Source: Utricularia gibba (lineage: Eukaryota; Streptophyta; Magnoliopsida; Lamiales; Lentibulariaceae). From it: DNA of 64,000 bases. The translations under genes were made by a program, and so were the position numbers. The stretch covers positions 5,115,001 through 5,179,000 of the forward strand of contig CM007989.1 of the NCBI GenBank assembly GCA_002189035.1, read 5' to 3'. Shown piece after piece: positions 11,132 through 23,069 of the stretch. The notes beneath the pieces are model-generated. The model searched no databases. It had not been told where the DNA came from and worked only from the letters and a program-made list of their open reading frames with translations. Position 1 is the stretch's first letter, and each line of letters begins with the position of its first letter.

Positions 11132-13381
11132 TCAAGACTTAGGAGGAGCGGTAGGACCTGCATTTGTCTGTAAATCAAGCAGAATTTCCAAGTACATCTT
11201 CAGAGTTCCCACCGTACCTCGCAGCTCATGAACTTCCTTCAAACAACAGCACTCTCCACTTTTCACAGGTGCTTCCCCAGCCCCAGCAGATGTAGAAGCT
11301 TCCTGAGCATTGGGCAGGGGCTGCTCCACAACATTTCCATCACCTGTGCCCAAAAAAAATACGATCTTGCCTTTGGCAAGTCGAGTCATGCCAATGTTCA
11401 TGAGAAAAGACAAGTCTATGGGGAGATGTGGGGGTCCAATGTGCAGATTTGCATTTTCTAAAATGTCAGGACCAAATTCCTTCAGAGCCAAATAAGAAAT
11501 CCAATTGCCAAACCGCAAAGTTAAAACGCGATTTCTATTCCCTACTTCCTTCTTCATCAGATCAGCCAGTAAAGCACCAACATTCAAGGGCCTTTTCATC
11601 ATTAAGCTCCACAAAATAAAAGTTTCATTTTTAAACAGAGAATTGAAGGCACGCTGGTGCTGGAAAAAGGAAGCAGAAAGCAAAACATGAATAACCCTCC
11701 ACACAGGGTCTACTATCAAGCTGGCCTTAGTTCCTTTCTGCTTAAAAATAACTTCACACTGCCCAGTCAATTGTTCATACACTTCATGCTCATCAAAGTA
11801 GTCTATTCCAGGAAAATCAAACATAGAGGTTTGGAAAGCAGTGGAATTCACATCATCCTCAGAAACCAATCCTAAGGCTTGATTCCAATCGGCTAAAGAG
11901 TAGGCAAACCATTTTCCAAACAATCTAAACTGAAGAATACCAGGGGCAAAGACAGTTTCAGGCACATCATACACAAATGTCGTGAAAAATTCATAACACA
12001 ATTCAGCTCAGGCAGGCAGCTTGTTCTGGAAAATAAGAAGGAATGGTGTACCTGCCAACCGTTTGTTTACCTCCTACTCAATGCCAAGATGTTGCAGTGT
12101 TTCGATGTCAAGGTAGCGCACCGGTTCTGGCCCTGCCCCAAAAATTGTATCCAACTTTTCTTTGTGGTCCCTGCTGCTGAACCGGAGGTATTCTGTAAAA
12201 ATTTCTGTGTCCTCCTTAGTGAAAAATGCGTGCCCTCTGCTAGTCATTCTTCTTGAACAGTCTTCCAACCCTACCATGGTGATCTCCCTATCTGCAAAAA
12301 TAGTGGAGCCAATAGGGGGTTCAGTCATTTTCTCTTTACCTTTTCCCTCCTTGCGTTGTTTCGCTTTTCCTCTCTTCTGCGTTTTTCCGGTCTCCTTCTC
12401 CTCTCGTGGCCATTTCTTTGGTTGTTCCTTGCGGACAGTGGCACCCTCCTCTCTGGCTGTCTCGATGGTTGTTGGTGTTTGTTCAGAACTCTTCCTTGCT
12501 GGAGGCTTCTTGCTTGTGGCCGTGTCCTTTTTATTGGCAGTTGCTGCCTCTCTTGTTGGCTCAGAAAGTGTTGACGAAGGCGCAGAGGCCTTGTGTGTTG
12601 CTGCTGCGCCCTTCTTCTTGCTGGCAGCATTTTCCTCCTCCCACTGTTTGGCTGCCAAATTATCTTCATCTGCTCTCTGCTTGCGCGTTCTGTAGGTCCG
12701 ATGAGTCACACATTGCTTGACTCTGCTACGCTTGCCCTCAACAGGTCTCACCGTGGTATTCCCTGCTAAAGCAGTGTCTTCTGGTGTAGCGGCAAGGGCA
12801 GATCTGGGGATACCCCTCTCCGGGGGGTCTGAAAGTTCCTGGTCCTCAAGGAAATCCGCATAGATAAGGTCAGGTGTAAGTGGGGGTCCCGGGGTGAAGC
12901 GCGCCGGTGGTGGAGGAGTAGCAGAAATAGTAACCACCGGAGCTGGGGAAGGGCTGCGGTTGTTGGCGGGCAATGCTGCAGTAGAAGGACAAGGCGTACC
13001 CAGTGTAAGAGAAAAATCAACGGAACCCACCAGATTTTCGGGCGGAGACGCAAGTTGCGGTGAGGGCGTAATGGTAATAGGTTCGGGTTGTAGCACTGGT
13101 GTGGGCAGAGAGGTGCTAGAGGCGAGTGTGTGAAGATGGGCGACGCGTAAGCCTAGCAGCAACTGCAAAATGTCGGCTTCCACCTGCGCAGTGAGCAGCA
13201 TTTCGTCGGGAGAGGGCCTAGGGCGCGCGGCAGAGGGTACGGTAACAGAGTGAGGGAAAAACTGAATAGTGCGCGGCAAGACAGAGGATGGATTGGTGGT
13301 TAAGGAGGCTGGTGGAACAGATGGGTGGTCAAGGGTGGCCGGCAGCACGGCGGTGGAATCAGAGGATGGGAAGTTCGCCAT
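11132..13381 (-). pseudogene. Athila-type extra 3' ORF (env-position ORF), two in-frame stops
   Basis: The first good ATG is at 13381 (CCATGG context), 350 bp after the integrase stop. The frame runs to 11132 with only two interruptions, TAG at 12074-12076 and TGA at 12008-12010, and the reading resumes in the same frame. The N-terminal part (about 350 residues) is rich in Pro, Ser, Thr and Ala, then basic and low in complexity. The C-terminal 290 residues form a globular-looking domain with F-x-x-F-V-Y-D-x-P and F-G-x-W-x-x-Y-L-A motifs, of the kind annotated as ATHILA ORF or putative plant transposon protein. No clear membrane segment is seen, so the name 'envelope-like' rests on position only. 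Function is unknown. Confidence 0.75.
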
Positions 13382-13731
13382 GGAAGGGATGCAACGGTTC
13401 TGTGAAAAGAGGCAAGGGGTGCGAAAAAGGGAAAGTAGCTGTTGGGAAGAAGGGTTCCCACTCGTTTTAAATTGAACCCACTGGGCCTGTGTGACTAAAA
13501 AAAATAAAGAAAAGAATTGCAACTACACAAGAGATGGGCCCTGGCATCAGAAACTAACAGTGGGGCAGAAAAACCAAAAAGATAACAGATTGCGACCGCA
13601 CAAAAAAAAGAATGCATAACTAAAAGTCCAAAAATAATAATGCATAAAGGAAATAAAAGTAGAAAATACTGGTTACCTCCCAGCGAGGACCCTAGAATAA
13701 GTCTTAGGGTAAGACTTAAGTGCAGAATCAC

Positions 13732-14676
13732 TTAGAGGGGAATTTCTGTGAATGCCACAACATCCACAGGGTGTCCCACTTCATCAATCATGAGCTCATG
13801 GAACCCTTTCAATCTGTGACCATTCACAGTAAATGAGCTAAGCATGTCTCTATCAAAAAACTCAATGGAACCGTTAGGATTTACATGTTTAATCACAAAA
13901 GGTCCTTCCCAATGAGATTTCAGTTTACCTGGATGAAGTTTGAGTTTAGACTGAAATAATAATACCTTTTGTCTAGGTTCAAAGTGCTTTCGCAAGATCT
14001 GACGGTCATGGAACTGCTTCGTGCGTTCCTTGAAGATTTTAGAATTCATATAGGCCTCATGTCTTAGCTCATCAAGCTTTGAAAGTTGGAGCTTTCTGAA
14101 GTCACTACTACCTTGAATCTCCAAGTTCACTCGCTGGATCGCCCATCTTGCCTTCTGCTCTAATTCAATGGGCAAATGGCAATGTTTACCATATACAAGA
14201 CGAAAAGGAGACATACCGATGGGGGTTTTGAAGGATGTGCAAATTGCCCAAAAGGTGTCATTCAACTTGGAGCTCCAGTCCTTGCGAGAAGAAGTCACAG
14301 TCTTTTCCAGAATTTGCTTGATCTCCCGATTAGAAACTTCTGCCTGCCCATTGGTCTGAGGGTGGTAAGAATTAGATGGCTTGTACCAGACTCCATAGCT
14401 TTTTCGCAATCTCTCCATAGCCTTGTTAAAGAAATGGCTTCCACGATCACTGATCAAGGCTTTGGGTGTTCCAAACCTCACAAAGATGTTATTCTTCAGA
14501 AAACGTATGACTGAATGAGTATCTTGTGACTTGGTGGGAATTGCCTCTATCCACTTTGAAACATAGTCCACTGCCACCAGAATGTACTCATAGCCATCAG
14601 AGTTTGGAAAGGGGCCCATGAAGTCTATTCCCCACACATCGAACACTTCTGGAACCACAATTGGCTGCATTGGCAT
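13732..14676 (-). pseudogene. Integrase (full-length element)
   Basis: The minus-strand frame gives a nearly complete gypsy integrase core and C-terminus, 314 residues. The catalytic triad is D18 (GIDFMGPF), D77 (LISDRGSHF) and E113 (GQAEVSNRE), with exactly 35 residues between the last two, the DD35E spacing. The C-terminal GPF/Y-type module ([10 protein letters not shown]) is near residues 265-275. No chromodomain follows, as expected for Athila/Tat. The upstream HHCC finger is in a different frame because of a shift near 14770, so the domain is cut off from the rest of pol. Confidence 0.9.
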
Positions 14677-15482
14677 TTCATGCCGGTTTGAGATATTCCC
14701 TGTTCTCTGGCAGTTCTCGCAGCTCTTACAGTAAGACTTGGCATCTTTGAAAACTGTTGGCCAATAATAACCACAATCTTGGTAGTACGGTTAGGACCAT
14801 GGTGCCCTCCACAAGGAGATGCATGACAGAATGCCAACACTTGCTGAATATCATCTTCATTCAAGCAGCGTCGCACAACACCATCAGCACAGTTTTTCCA
14901 CAGATAGGGGTCATCCCAGAAATAGTGCTTACTCTCACTCTTCAACTTCAGCTTCTCATAACTCTTTAAGTCCAAAGTCATCTCTCCAGTGCACAGGTAA
15001 TTGGCTATGTTAGCATACCATGGTTCACTAGTCTTACCTGCATCAGCCTTAATTGCGCAGAGTTGTTCATCTGGAAATTCTTCAACAATTGGAACACCAT
15101 CCATGGGTTGCTCGATTCTGCTAAGATGATCTGCAACTTCATTGAGCTTCCCAGGCTTATCCCTGATTTCCACATTGAACTCTTGCAGCAATAAGACCCA
15201 CCTCATAAGCCTTGGTTTGGTCTCCTTTTTGGACATGAGGTGTTTGATGGCGGCATGGTCTGTATCCACAATCACTTTGTTACCCAACAAATAGCTTCTG
15301 AACTTTTCTATGGCAAATACAACAGATAGCATCTCCTTCTCGGTTGTAGTGTAATTTGCTTGAGCATTATCCAAAGTTTTAGAGGCATAGTTGATAACAG
15401 TGTCTTTTCCATTAAGTTTCTGGCCTAACACAGCTCCTACTGCATAATTGGATGCATCAGTCATCACATGGAATGGTTCACT
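14677..15482 (-). pseudogene. RNase H and integrase zinc finger region (full-length element)
   Basis: The frame begins with the RNase H motif [14 protein letters not shown] and continues through [12 protein letters not shown] and [11 protein letters not shown] to the HLSRIE motif. The integrase HHCC finger begins near 14810 (H...GGHHG) but the two cysteines fall in another frame because of the shift near 14770. Frame and order are continuous with the RT upstream, separated only by the TAG at 15483. Confidence 0.88.
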
Positions 15483-16532
15483 CTAGTTGGGTGCTTGTAT
15501 GATAGGAGTTGATGTCACGGCTGCCTTGAGAGTTTCAAAAGCATGCTTACATTCATCTGAAAAAATAAACTCAACATCTTTTTGCAAGAGGTTAGTCAAT
15601 GGTCGAGCAATTTGAGAAAATCCCTTAATAAACCTCCTGTAAAATCCAACATGGCCTAAAAATGCACGAACTCCTCTTTCATCATGTGGATATGGTAAAC
15701 CAAAAATAGTACTTACCTTAGCAGGATCTACTGTAAGACCTGCTATAGAAACAACATGCCCAAGTACAATTCCTTGGCGTACCATGAAATGACGTTTTTT
15801 AGAGTTCAAAACTAAATCTTTCTCAACACAACGTTTCAAAACAAGTTCTAAATGATTCAAACAATCATCAAAGCTAGTCACATGCACAGTAAAGTCATCC
15901 ATGAATACTTCAATGAAATCATCAATATAATCCGAAAAAATGCTGGTGACACACCTTTGAAACATCTCTAGGGCATTGCAGAGACCAAATGGCATCTTCT
16001 TGTACGCATAGGTGCCAAAGGGGCAGGTAAAAGTCGTCTTTTCTTGATCATCCGGTGCCACAGCAACCTGATTATACCCTGAGTACCCATCAAGAAAGCA
16101 ATAAAAACTTTTACCACTTAACCTGTCCAACATTTTGTCCACAAAGGGTAGAGGGTAGTGATCCTTCCTTGTTACTTCGTTCAGCTTTCTGTAGTCAATA
16201 CATACCCTCCAACCATTTTGAACTCGTGTCGCCACCTTCTTTCCATCAGCATCTTCGAAAACTGTAATTCCTGTCTTTTTAGGGACTACGTGGATAGGAC
16301 TTACCCACGTACTATCAGAAATCGAGTAAATCACTCCAGCTTTCAATAGCTTTTGGATTTCCTTCTTCACAACCTCCATGAGGGTCGGATTAAGCCTTCT
16401 CTGAGGTTGTCTAACCGGTTTTGCTCCGTCTTCAAGATAAATCCTATGCATTGTGACAGAAGAGCTAATTCCAGTTATATCATCCAGCGTCCAGCCAGTA
16501 GCCTTGCTGTTAGCCTTAAGAACGTCCATCAC
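15483..16532 (-). pseudogene. Reverse transcriptase (full-length element)
   Basis: Successive RT motifs are visible: [36 protein letters not shown]-like palm motif A, FGLCNA, and the catalytic FMDDF near 15895-15910, then the thumb and connection RRFIKGFS. The domain is full length. It is severed from gag-protease by a one-base shift near 16530 and from RNase H by TAG at 15483-15485, where the family consensus has TGG (Trp) after QAPN. Confidence 0.92.
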
Positions 16533-17539
16533 TTCGTCTCTTCTTCATAAGAAAGATCAGCACTAATAATCACTGGCTTTGAATTGTCACCAATAAATGC
16601 ATACTTGAGATGTGAAGGCAAGGGTTTCAATTCTCGTGATGCAACACTAGTCACCTCTCCAAGCTTCAACAAGTCTTTATCTTCAATGAAACATTCTAGA
16701 ATTACATGCTCAGCTTCCTCCTCTTCGAGTTCAACATCTTGTCTAAACAATTCAAGAATATCATGCTGCTCTTCATCAAAAACTTCCTCTACTAATTCAT
16801 CAACGACATCAACTCCAGTCACAGGTGCAAAATCATCAGGGAACTTTTCAGCTTCATTGGTCTTAAAGATAGAAATATCATCAGCATAACCAATAGTAAT
16901 GGCTCCTTTACTACAATCAATTTGAGCATTTGCAATAGTTAGGAAAGGGCATCCAAGAATCAAAGTATTATCATTCACCCTAGCTGGAGGCATTTTAACA
17001 ACAACAAAATCGCAAGGATAACAAGTGTTAGAAATTCTAACAAGAACATCTTCAGCAATACCCTCCGGAATGGCCACGGATCTGGTTGCAAGTTGTAATT
17101 TCAAGTTGGTTGGCCTGAGGGGTTCCAAATCAAGTGCCAAATAAACTTCATAAGGCATCATGTTGATTGAGGCGCCTTGATCTGCCATTGCCCTGCTGAT
17201 GAATTTAGTTCCTACCTGGATAGGAACAAAAAATGTTCCAGGGTCTGAACATTTTTCTGGCATCGGGTGGGTCAGGTATGCGGAGACTTGAGCACTGACT
17301 TTGATCACGTCCTCATCCTTGCTTTTCCTCTTCGAACTACACAAGTCCTTCAATACTTTCATCCCTTTCAACACTTGCCTTAAATAATCTACAGCCTTCA
17401 TGGTGATCATTGTAGAGTCCAAGGTTGAAATGATAGAGTCCTTTTCTTCTTTCCTTGCTCGAGCTTGCAATCTTCCAGGAAAAGGAGGCATCTTCTTGAT
17501 CTCAACAACAGGTTCCCTTGCTGCCTTTTCATGCTGCAC
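16533..17539 (-). pseudogene. Protease region (full-length element)
   Basis: The frame carries ISRAMADQGASINMMPYEVY, in which the retropepsin active site appears as DQGAS. It continues through the flap to LGCPFLTIANAQIDCSKGAI, the usual C-terminal end of the protease fold, and then an acidic linker to RT. Upstream is the PPFPGRLQ motif common before protease in this lineage. It lies in the same frame as gag. Confidence 0.85.
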
Positions 17540-19171
17540 CTTATCCTCAGAATTAATTTGAATCCCTTCTGCTGCTTTGCTAGTGGCTTGTAGGGCTTTT
17601 CGGTCAGGGAGCTGCTTTCCCCCACGAAGTTATATAGCAGAAATGTTGGCCTTCGGATTAGCATTGGGCTGAGATGGTAATTTCCCTGAGTTTCCTTTCA
17701 GTTCAGTGAGCTCTGTAGCAAGTTGGCCAATTTGCCTCTCAAGACTCTTCATCATCTTCTCAGATTCAACATCCCTTTTGGCCTATTCAGCATCCTTTTT
17801 TGCTTGTTCAGCATCACGTCTGGCCATGTTTTCCAGCATCATCTTCATCATTTCTTCAGTGGAAGGAGTTGGTTTAACACCTGAAGTGCTTGGCTGGTCG
17901 ACTCTCTGATGTGGGGGTTGATTAGGCTTGCTTTGATACCTATTCCCCTGCTGAACACTATGTCCTTGCTGAAATGAAATTGTTTGAGCTGGTTGCTGCT
18001 GTTGATTAAATCCCAGATGTTGTGGATTTTCAACATTGGTGCTTCTCCAACTGAAATTGGGATGATTCCTCATAGGCTCAAATCGCTGGTCATTCTTGGG
18101 CCAGAAATAATTAGCTCTATTATTCATGTACCCCATTGCATTCACTCCTTCAAGTGGTTTTTCAAGATTTCCTTTCATGGAGCAATGATCAGGAGTATGC
18201 CCCAAAATTCCACAGACTTCACAAGGCATGGATTTAGCATGAACAAGAAATAATCCTTTCACCATATCCTTCAATTCCGCAATATCCTTGTCATTTCTTG
18301 TTGCTTCATATTCTCTTAGTACTCCCATCTCATTCACTTGTCGCTGGGCTCTGGATCGAAATTGAGAATGCCTTGAATGTCCAACCATTTCTTTAATTTT
18401 CTCCCAGCCTTCAAATGGGGTAAGAGTCCTCATATTCCCATATGCAGCAGAATCCAATTTATCTCTTTGGGCAGCAGTTAAGCCCTTCAAAAAACATTTC
18501 ACTTGCTTTAATCTATCGAATCCATGGTGTGGACAGCTTGAAAGAAGGGTTGTGAACCTGTCCCAATACTCATGTAGAGGCTCATCATAATCCTGAAAAA
18601 TATTCTCAATTTTGCTTCGAATTTCATATGCTCTCGAGGTAGGAAAAAATTGATTTAAAAATGCTTTCTTCATTTCCATCCAGCTTCTAATACTTCTAGG
18701 TTCAAGTGTATTGAACCACATCTTGGCATGTCCTTCAAGAGTAAATTGGAAGACTTTGAGTAGTAAATCATCCTCAGTCACGTCCTTGGGTCGCAGCAAA
18801 GCTCCAACAGCAATACAATCATCAATATACATATGAGGATCCTCATTCTTGTTCCCATTATACTTAGGAAACAGAGCAAGAGTTCCTGGCCTCAACTCCA
18901 AATTAATTGCTACTGTAGGAAAGGTAATGCAGTGCCCTCGGTATGTATGATCTGGTGACTCATACTCTCAAATAGTCTTCTCCAAAATATTCACAAGCTG
19001 TTGGTTATTTGGTGGGTTGTCATCCATCTCTTCGGCTCTCAACTTAGCCTCTTGCTGACTTCGTTTGTGCTTCTTTCTCAGTAATTTTTCGGTCCTCTCG
19101 ATCTCCAAATCAAGGGGTTCAAGTGGACCTACAAAGGAACGTAAATGCATTAACAACAGAAAAATTAACAA
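17540..19171 (-). pseudogene. Gag (full-length element)
   Basis: The gag frame opens just inside the primer site. The core contains MWFNTLEPRSIRSWMEM, the W-D-R-F-T-x-L-L-x-x-C-P-H-H-G motif and an intact CCHC knuckle CEVCGILGHTPDHC near 18195-18240. A Gln-rich tail follows. Three in-frame stops break it: TGA at 18968-18970, TAG at 17783-17785 and TAA near 17630-17632, the last just before the usual LRSGK motif. Frame is otherwise continuous with protease. Confidence 0.9.
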
Positions 19172-19178
19172 ACACCAT

Positions 19179-19196
19179 TCCCCGGCAACGGCCCCA
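19179..19196 (-). other. Primer binding site, tRNA-Asp type (full-length element)
   Basis: The minus strand reads TGGGGCCGTTGCCGGGGA, one substitution away from the complement of the plant tRNA-Asp 3' end. Three bases separate it from the 5' LTR. Confidence 0.9.
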
Positions 19197-19199
19197 TTT

Positions 19200-20424
19200 T
19201 GATGAACGTTGGAATGGGTTGCTAAATGTTGCGGTTTAGCACATTCAACGCATCAAAAGAAATTTATAAACCGAGCTATTCTACTACACAAATCACAAGA
19301 ATTAATGTAGTGTGGCAAGCAAGGGTCGAATCCACAGGGAATGGTTGCAATTTTCTGAAATTCATCACAATTACTTGAAATAGGGGGGAGGGGTTTTCTG
19401 GGATTTAAGTCTAATGCGGGTAAGACGTAAAATAATAGTTACTGGAGTAAACGAGTTGCAGGGATGAAGAGGGACTGAAATTAACGTGAAGGTGCATAAA
19501 ACATAAAATAAAAGTAATTTGGCTGGATTTTACACCAGGGTCTAGCTCTTGTGTCACTCAAGAGAGCCGTTAGGCTTAAACCCACCTTGGAACGCTTGAA
19601 AACAGAGTAATAGTTTGCAGAAACAGAGCATGGTTCGCATGAACAGTAAAAGTGCGTTAAACTTAAAGGTAAACATGGAAAGCTTAAACAAAAACATGTT
19701 TATAAACTAAGGCAAGGTCTACAACGAGTTTCCAATTCACAGCAAGGTACCGAAAAGCATCAGAAAGCATAAAAACGACGGCAATAACAGTAGCAAGTTC
19801 ACGTAGAAAAGGGAGTGCAGAAATCTATAAATAAAAGTTGTAAAATGCTTCTATGGGCTGGAGATATGTTGGAAATCGAAGTTCTTGCCGGAACGGTGGT
19901 GTAGACACGCAGATCTGGAGGTCGCCGGAGACTTGCGCCGGAGAAACGGAGTTCTCCTTGCTCCCACTCGCTCCTGTTCACTACCTGTGCACTCTGCATG
20001 CACAGTGTACTCTGCCTCTTCTCTCCCTTCCTTTTCCCTTTTGCAGCTCAAAAGTAAGGGTAGCTTCGTCTTTTCCTCAGGCTTCTAGAAGGGAGATCTC
20101 TGCTCCATATCTTATCTCTTCAGAAGGGCGGCTACTTTCGGCGGAAAGTGGCTTTTGCACAACTTTTCTGTCCCTTCTGACTTGTCAACGCGGAAAGTGC
20201 GCTGCTACAGTACTAGCTTTTACCCTGATAAGACTTAAAACATACACTGGACAAAATATTAGAGTTTTCGGCTCAATTGTTGCCAATTGAGCCTGTTTTC
20301 ACAATAAGCACATTCTAGCAGACTAAATACGCAAAAGACGATAATTTAGCATACTAAATAACATTTATCCCTACAAAACATGCTTAAAAACATATATAAA
20401 AACATAATAAAAATGGTGTTATCA
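19200..20424 (-). repeat. 5' LTR of the full-length element
   Basis: A 1225-bp partner of 8909-10134 with about 44 scattered differences counted by eye, most of them transitions. The palindrome GGCTCAATTG/CAATTGAGCC is conserved at about 20270-20293. Confidence 0.95.
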
Positions 20425-20429
20425 GTGCT

Positions 20430-20949
20430 CAAGTCTTGGAATGAAACTTCATCTACTCCCAGAAACTGAAGGGTTTTAGTCCAAAAAGGCCATGAAAACA
20501 GAAATGAAAATGAAAGCTAAATGTTCTTCTTCCTTGGAGAAGAGGAAGAACTCAAAAGTTCTAAATACAAAGAGAAAATGTCCAAGGTTCGAAAATAAGT
20601 GTTACAAGTTGATTTTATGTCACTCTCCACGTGTATTAACTCCTTTGGGTCCCCTTTTCATCATTCTTTCTATCTTGCGTGCGCCAGCAACTTTCCTTTG
20701 CGTGCAATTTAGCACCCAATCATTTCTACAGACTCTGACCAGTGTTAGTCTTCCGCCCACAATTGTTCCAAGTCGTGTACAAGACACGAAAAGTCAGAGT
20801 CTGACAACTTGCAACACTCCACAACTGCCTCCCGACATGTCTCGATCAAAGTGCACGAAAAAAGATAGAAAATATATACAAAATAAGAAAATAGGATTTT
20901 TCTAGGAAAATCAATTACTTATCAATATAATTCTTAATCGGACGACTTA
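20430..20949. other. Unassigned right flank of the full-length element
   Basis: Nothing was recognised with confidence. An open plus-strand frame at 20492-20905 has no family motif and looks like LTR-type sequence. It continues the flank seen at 8421-8903. Confidence 0.4.
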
Positions 20950-21400
20950 ATACATAGTTAACTCATAATAATACCTAATAAATAACTAGAAAATGACACT
21001 TAACAACATGATATCATTAAGATAAATTGAAGAGAATAGCAAGGACATTGTAAAATAATAGTGAAAGTAACGAAATATCCAGAAAACTAAAAATAAAGTA
21101 GGGTGTTTTGTTCGCGATCTGCTACTGTTCATTCCTCGGCAAAGTAGTGCTAAATTAGGTTTTTGATGTTGTTCTTGAAGTCTTTGGTCTTCGTTCTAAA
21201 GAAATCACCTTCATCTTCCTTCCTTCGTGTTCTTCCTCTCCCTCATGGGGTGTGGTCGTGTTCTCCTCCTGCTTGCTATTCAAAAATATCTTACTTTCTT
21301 TACTTTCCATTTTTCAAAGTCAGTACACTGTTCCTTACATCTATATTATGCCTTGTGGTTGTGTAGATGACTGAATATTAATCATGTGTCCTTCTTGTGT
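20950..21400 (-). mobile_element. Truncated family B-like LTR fragment
   Basis: The stretch with TCTGCTACTGTTCAT, then AGTGCTAAATT and a TGTTCTTGA motif, follows the same order as 56440-56505 in solo LTR B3. Ends and TSD are not recognisable. Confidence 0.5.
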
Positions 21401-21891
21401 CTTGTACCCCATCAAATTATGATGATAAACTAGTTAAATGTGATCCATAATGCTACTGTTAACACTTGAAATAATATTATAAATTATAATATACATTAAA
21501 TCAACGATTTAGTATATATTATGGATAAAAATACAAACAACACAATAATTAAAAAATATTAAAAATCATAATTAAAATATCTAATTTTATCATTAAACAT
21601 ATCAATTTTATAACTTAAAAACAGTAATGAAATGTGTGCTATCATAATCTCTAAACTTTAAAATCATAAAACTAAACTTCAAATTAAAAAGTTAAATAAC
21701 CTAATTATAATTTTCAAAATCTAACCTTTAAAGCAACTCAAAAAATATACAAAAATTAAAAACAATTAAGTAAAATATTGAAAATTTTAATCCATTTTAT
21801 TGATTGTAATTTTTTATAAACTAATCGTATAAAATCAAAATATTGTATATATTATACTAGTTTATATTATAAAAACTAAATGTTATTGATA
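21401..21891. other. AT-rich intergenic sequence
   Basis: About 490 bp of very AT-rich sequence with no gene signal. Confidence 0.6.
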
Positions 21892-21896
21892 AGTGA

Positions 21897-23034
21897 TTTT
21901 GTGTCGTTCCAAAATATGTTCTTCCACTACTCTTGAGTGTTATTTTTATCTTAGACCCCCACTTTCTCATTATTCTCAATTGATTTTGTATCTTTCACAC
22001 TACTTTGATCTTTTTGGAGAGAAAGTATATTTTATGGATTTTTAGGGTACTTTTGGATCAATTTGAGAAGAAATAAGATCCACCAAATTATGGACTTGAT
22101 GGGCCACGAATCCCAACCCAAGACTCGGTCAAACGATGAAGATTTGGTCCAAGATTCGTGGATAAGATAGAGATGTCAAGAAGATTTTCGAAGATTAGGA
22201 TAAAAGATTTGGATAGAAGATCTTATCCAAGCCCATCGAATAAGCTCAATACGAAGACTTGGATCTACTCTCCTATAAATAACCCACCCTCTCAACCATT
22301 AGAAACGTCTTTGACCACTTTTACTTTGAATCTTTCCTATTTTCATGTCTATTTTTATGTTTGAGTCGAGTCTACGCGTGTAGGCGCTTGCGGCTGAGGA
22401 CCTGCTGTGAAGCCTTGCTTGCACAAGTTATGCGCGTGTGACTGTCTTACCAAGTTTTTCAGCATTTAATTTGAGGTCTTATTCTGTTTTTCGCAACGTT
22501 TTATTTACTAACATGATCTTTAGTACCATATAGCCCTAAGGGAGTATGGGAGAATCAAAGGTTGGCCTCAAGCACCTAAGGAAAAGTGCTCAATCGGATA
22601 TCGTTGGTAAGGCACATTTTGTCTAATCTGTTTGCGAGGTGAGAGGTGTAGGGGTTAGATTTGAGTGTGGGGAAAACATGGGTTATCACAAGAGGTGAAA
22701 TGGCTCTGATGGCGTGGTTGATTCCATAATCCCACAAAACAAGGGACGGTGCTATAACGGTCACCGAGTAGTACTATTTTAGCATAGCACCCCCAAAGCT
22801 TGCGCAAGCAGGTCAATATTCAAGGTTTACACACACAAGTTTGGGCGAGATTTAAGCAAGGTGAATCCTAGATCTAAAGCCAATTTTCTTATTATTTTTA
22901 AACCCAAATCTTTCTTTTGTTTTCAGTCTTTTTTGAGTCTTTGTTTGAAAAAAAAATTCCAATAACAATTCGCTGTGGATACGATCTTATTTTATTACTT
23001 CGATGGTTTCTGTACACTTGCAGAATCACCATCA
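21897..23034 (+). mobile_element. Gypsy solo LTR, family C (copy C1)
   Basis: It runs from TGATAAGTGATTTTGTGTC to CACCATCA, 1138 bp, with TSD GTTAT at 21892-21896 and 23035-23039. It matches 31251-32444 over its whole length. No internal region is present. The family has no coding capacity of its own; the assignment to gypsy rests on TGATAA...ATCA termini, 5-bp TSD and LTR length. Confidence 0.9.
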
Positions 23035-23035
23035 G

Positions 23036-23069
23036 TTATATATATATATATATATTATATATATATATG
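23036..23069. repeat. (TA)n microsatellite
   Basis: Two runs of TA are interrupted once, immediately beside the TSD of solo LTR C1. Likely length-variable. Confidence 0.9.

Larger units (their letters stand above)
8909..20424 (-). mobile_element. Full-length Athila-type LTR retrotransposon, 11.5 kb
   Basis: Both LTRs are complete (8909-10134 and 19200-20424), and the element is bounded by TSD GTGCT (8904-8908, 20425-20429). In minus-strand order it holds a tRNA-Asp primer site, gag, protease, RT, RNase H, integrase, a long extra 3' ORF, and a weak purine tract by the 3' LTR. An ORF after integrase with a tRNA-Asp primer is characteristic of the Athila lineage. The element is defective: stops at 18968, 17783, near 17632, 15483, 12074 and 12008, and frameshifts near 16530 and 14770. 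By eye I count about 44 differences between the LTRs (about 96% identity), which suggests a fairly recent insertion. Confidence 0.95.

Noticed and set aside
12162-12720. Overlapping plus-strand frames of 70-177 codons opposite the 3' ORF
   Set aside because: They are shadows of the GC-rich, low-complexity 3' ORF and show no domain or start context.
17407-17664. Separate 85-codon frame between gag and protease of the full-length element
   Set aside because: It lies in a different frame from gag and protease, which are continuous here apart from a stop near 17632.
22576-22764. Antisense open frame conserved between solo LTRs C1 and C2 (also 31978-32175)
   Set aside because: The similarity only reflects the high identity of the two LTR copies. 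It has no family motif and is not kept in C3 or C4.
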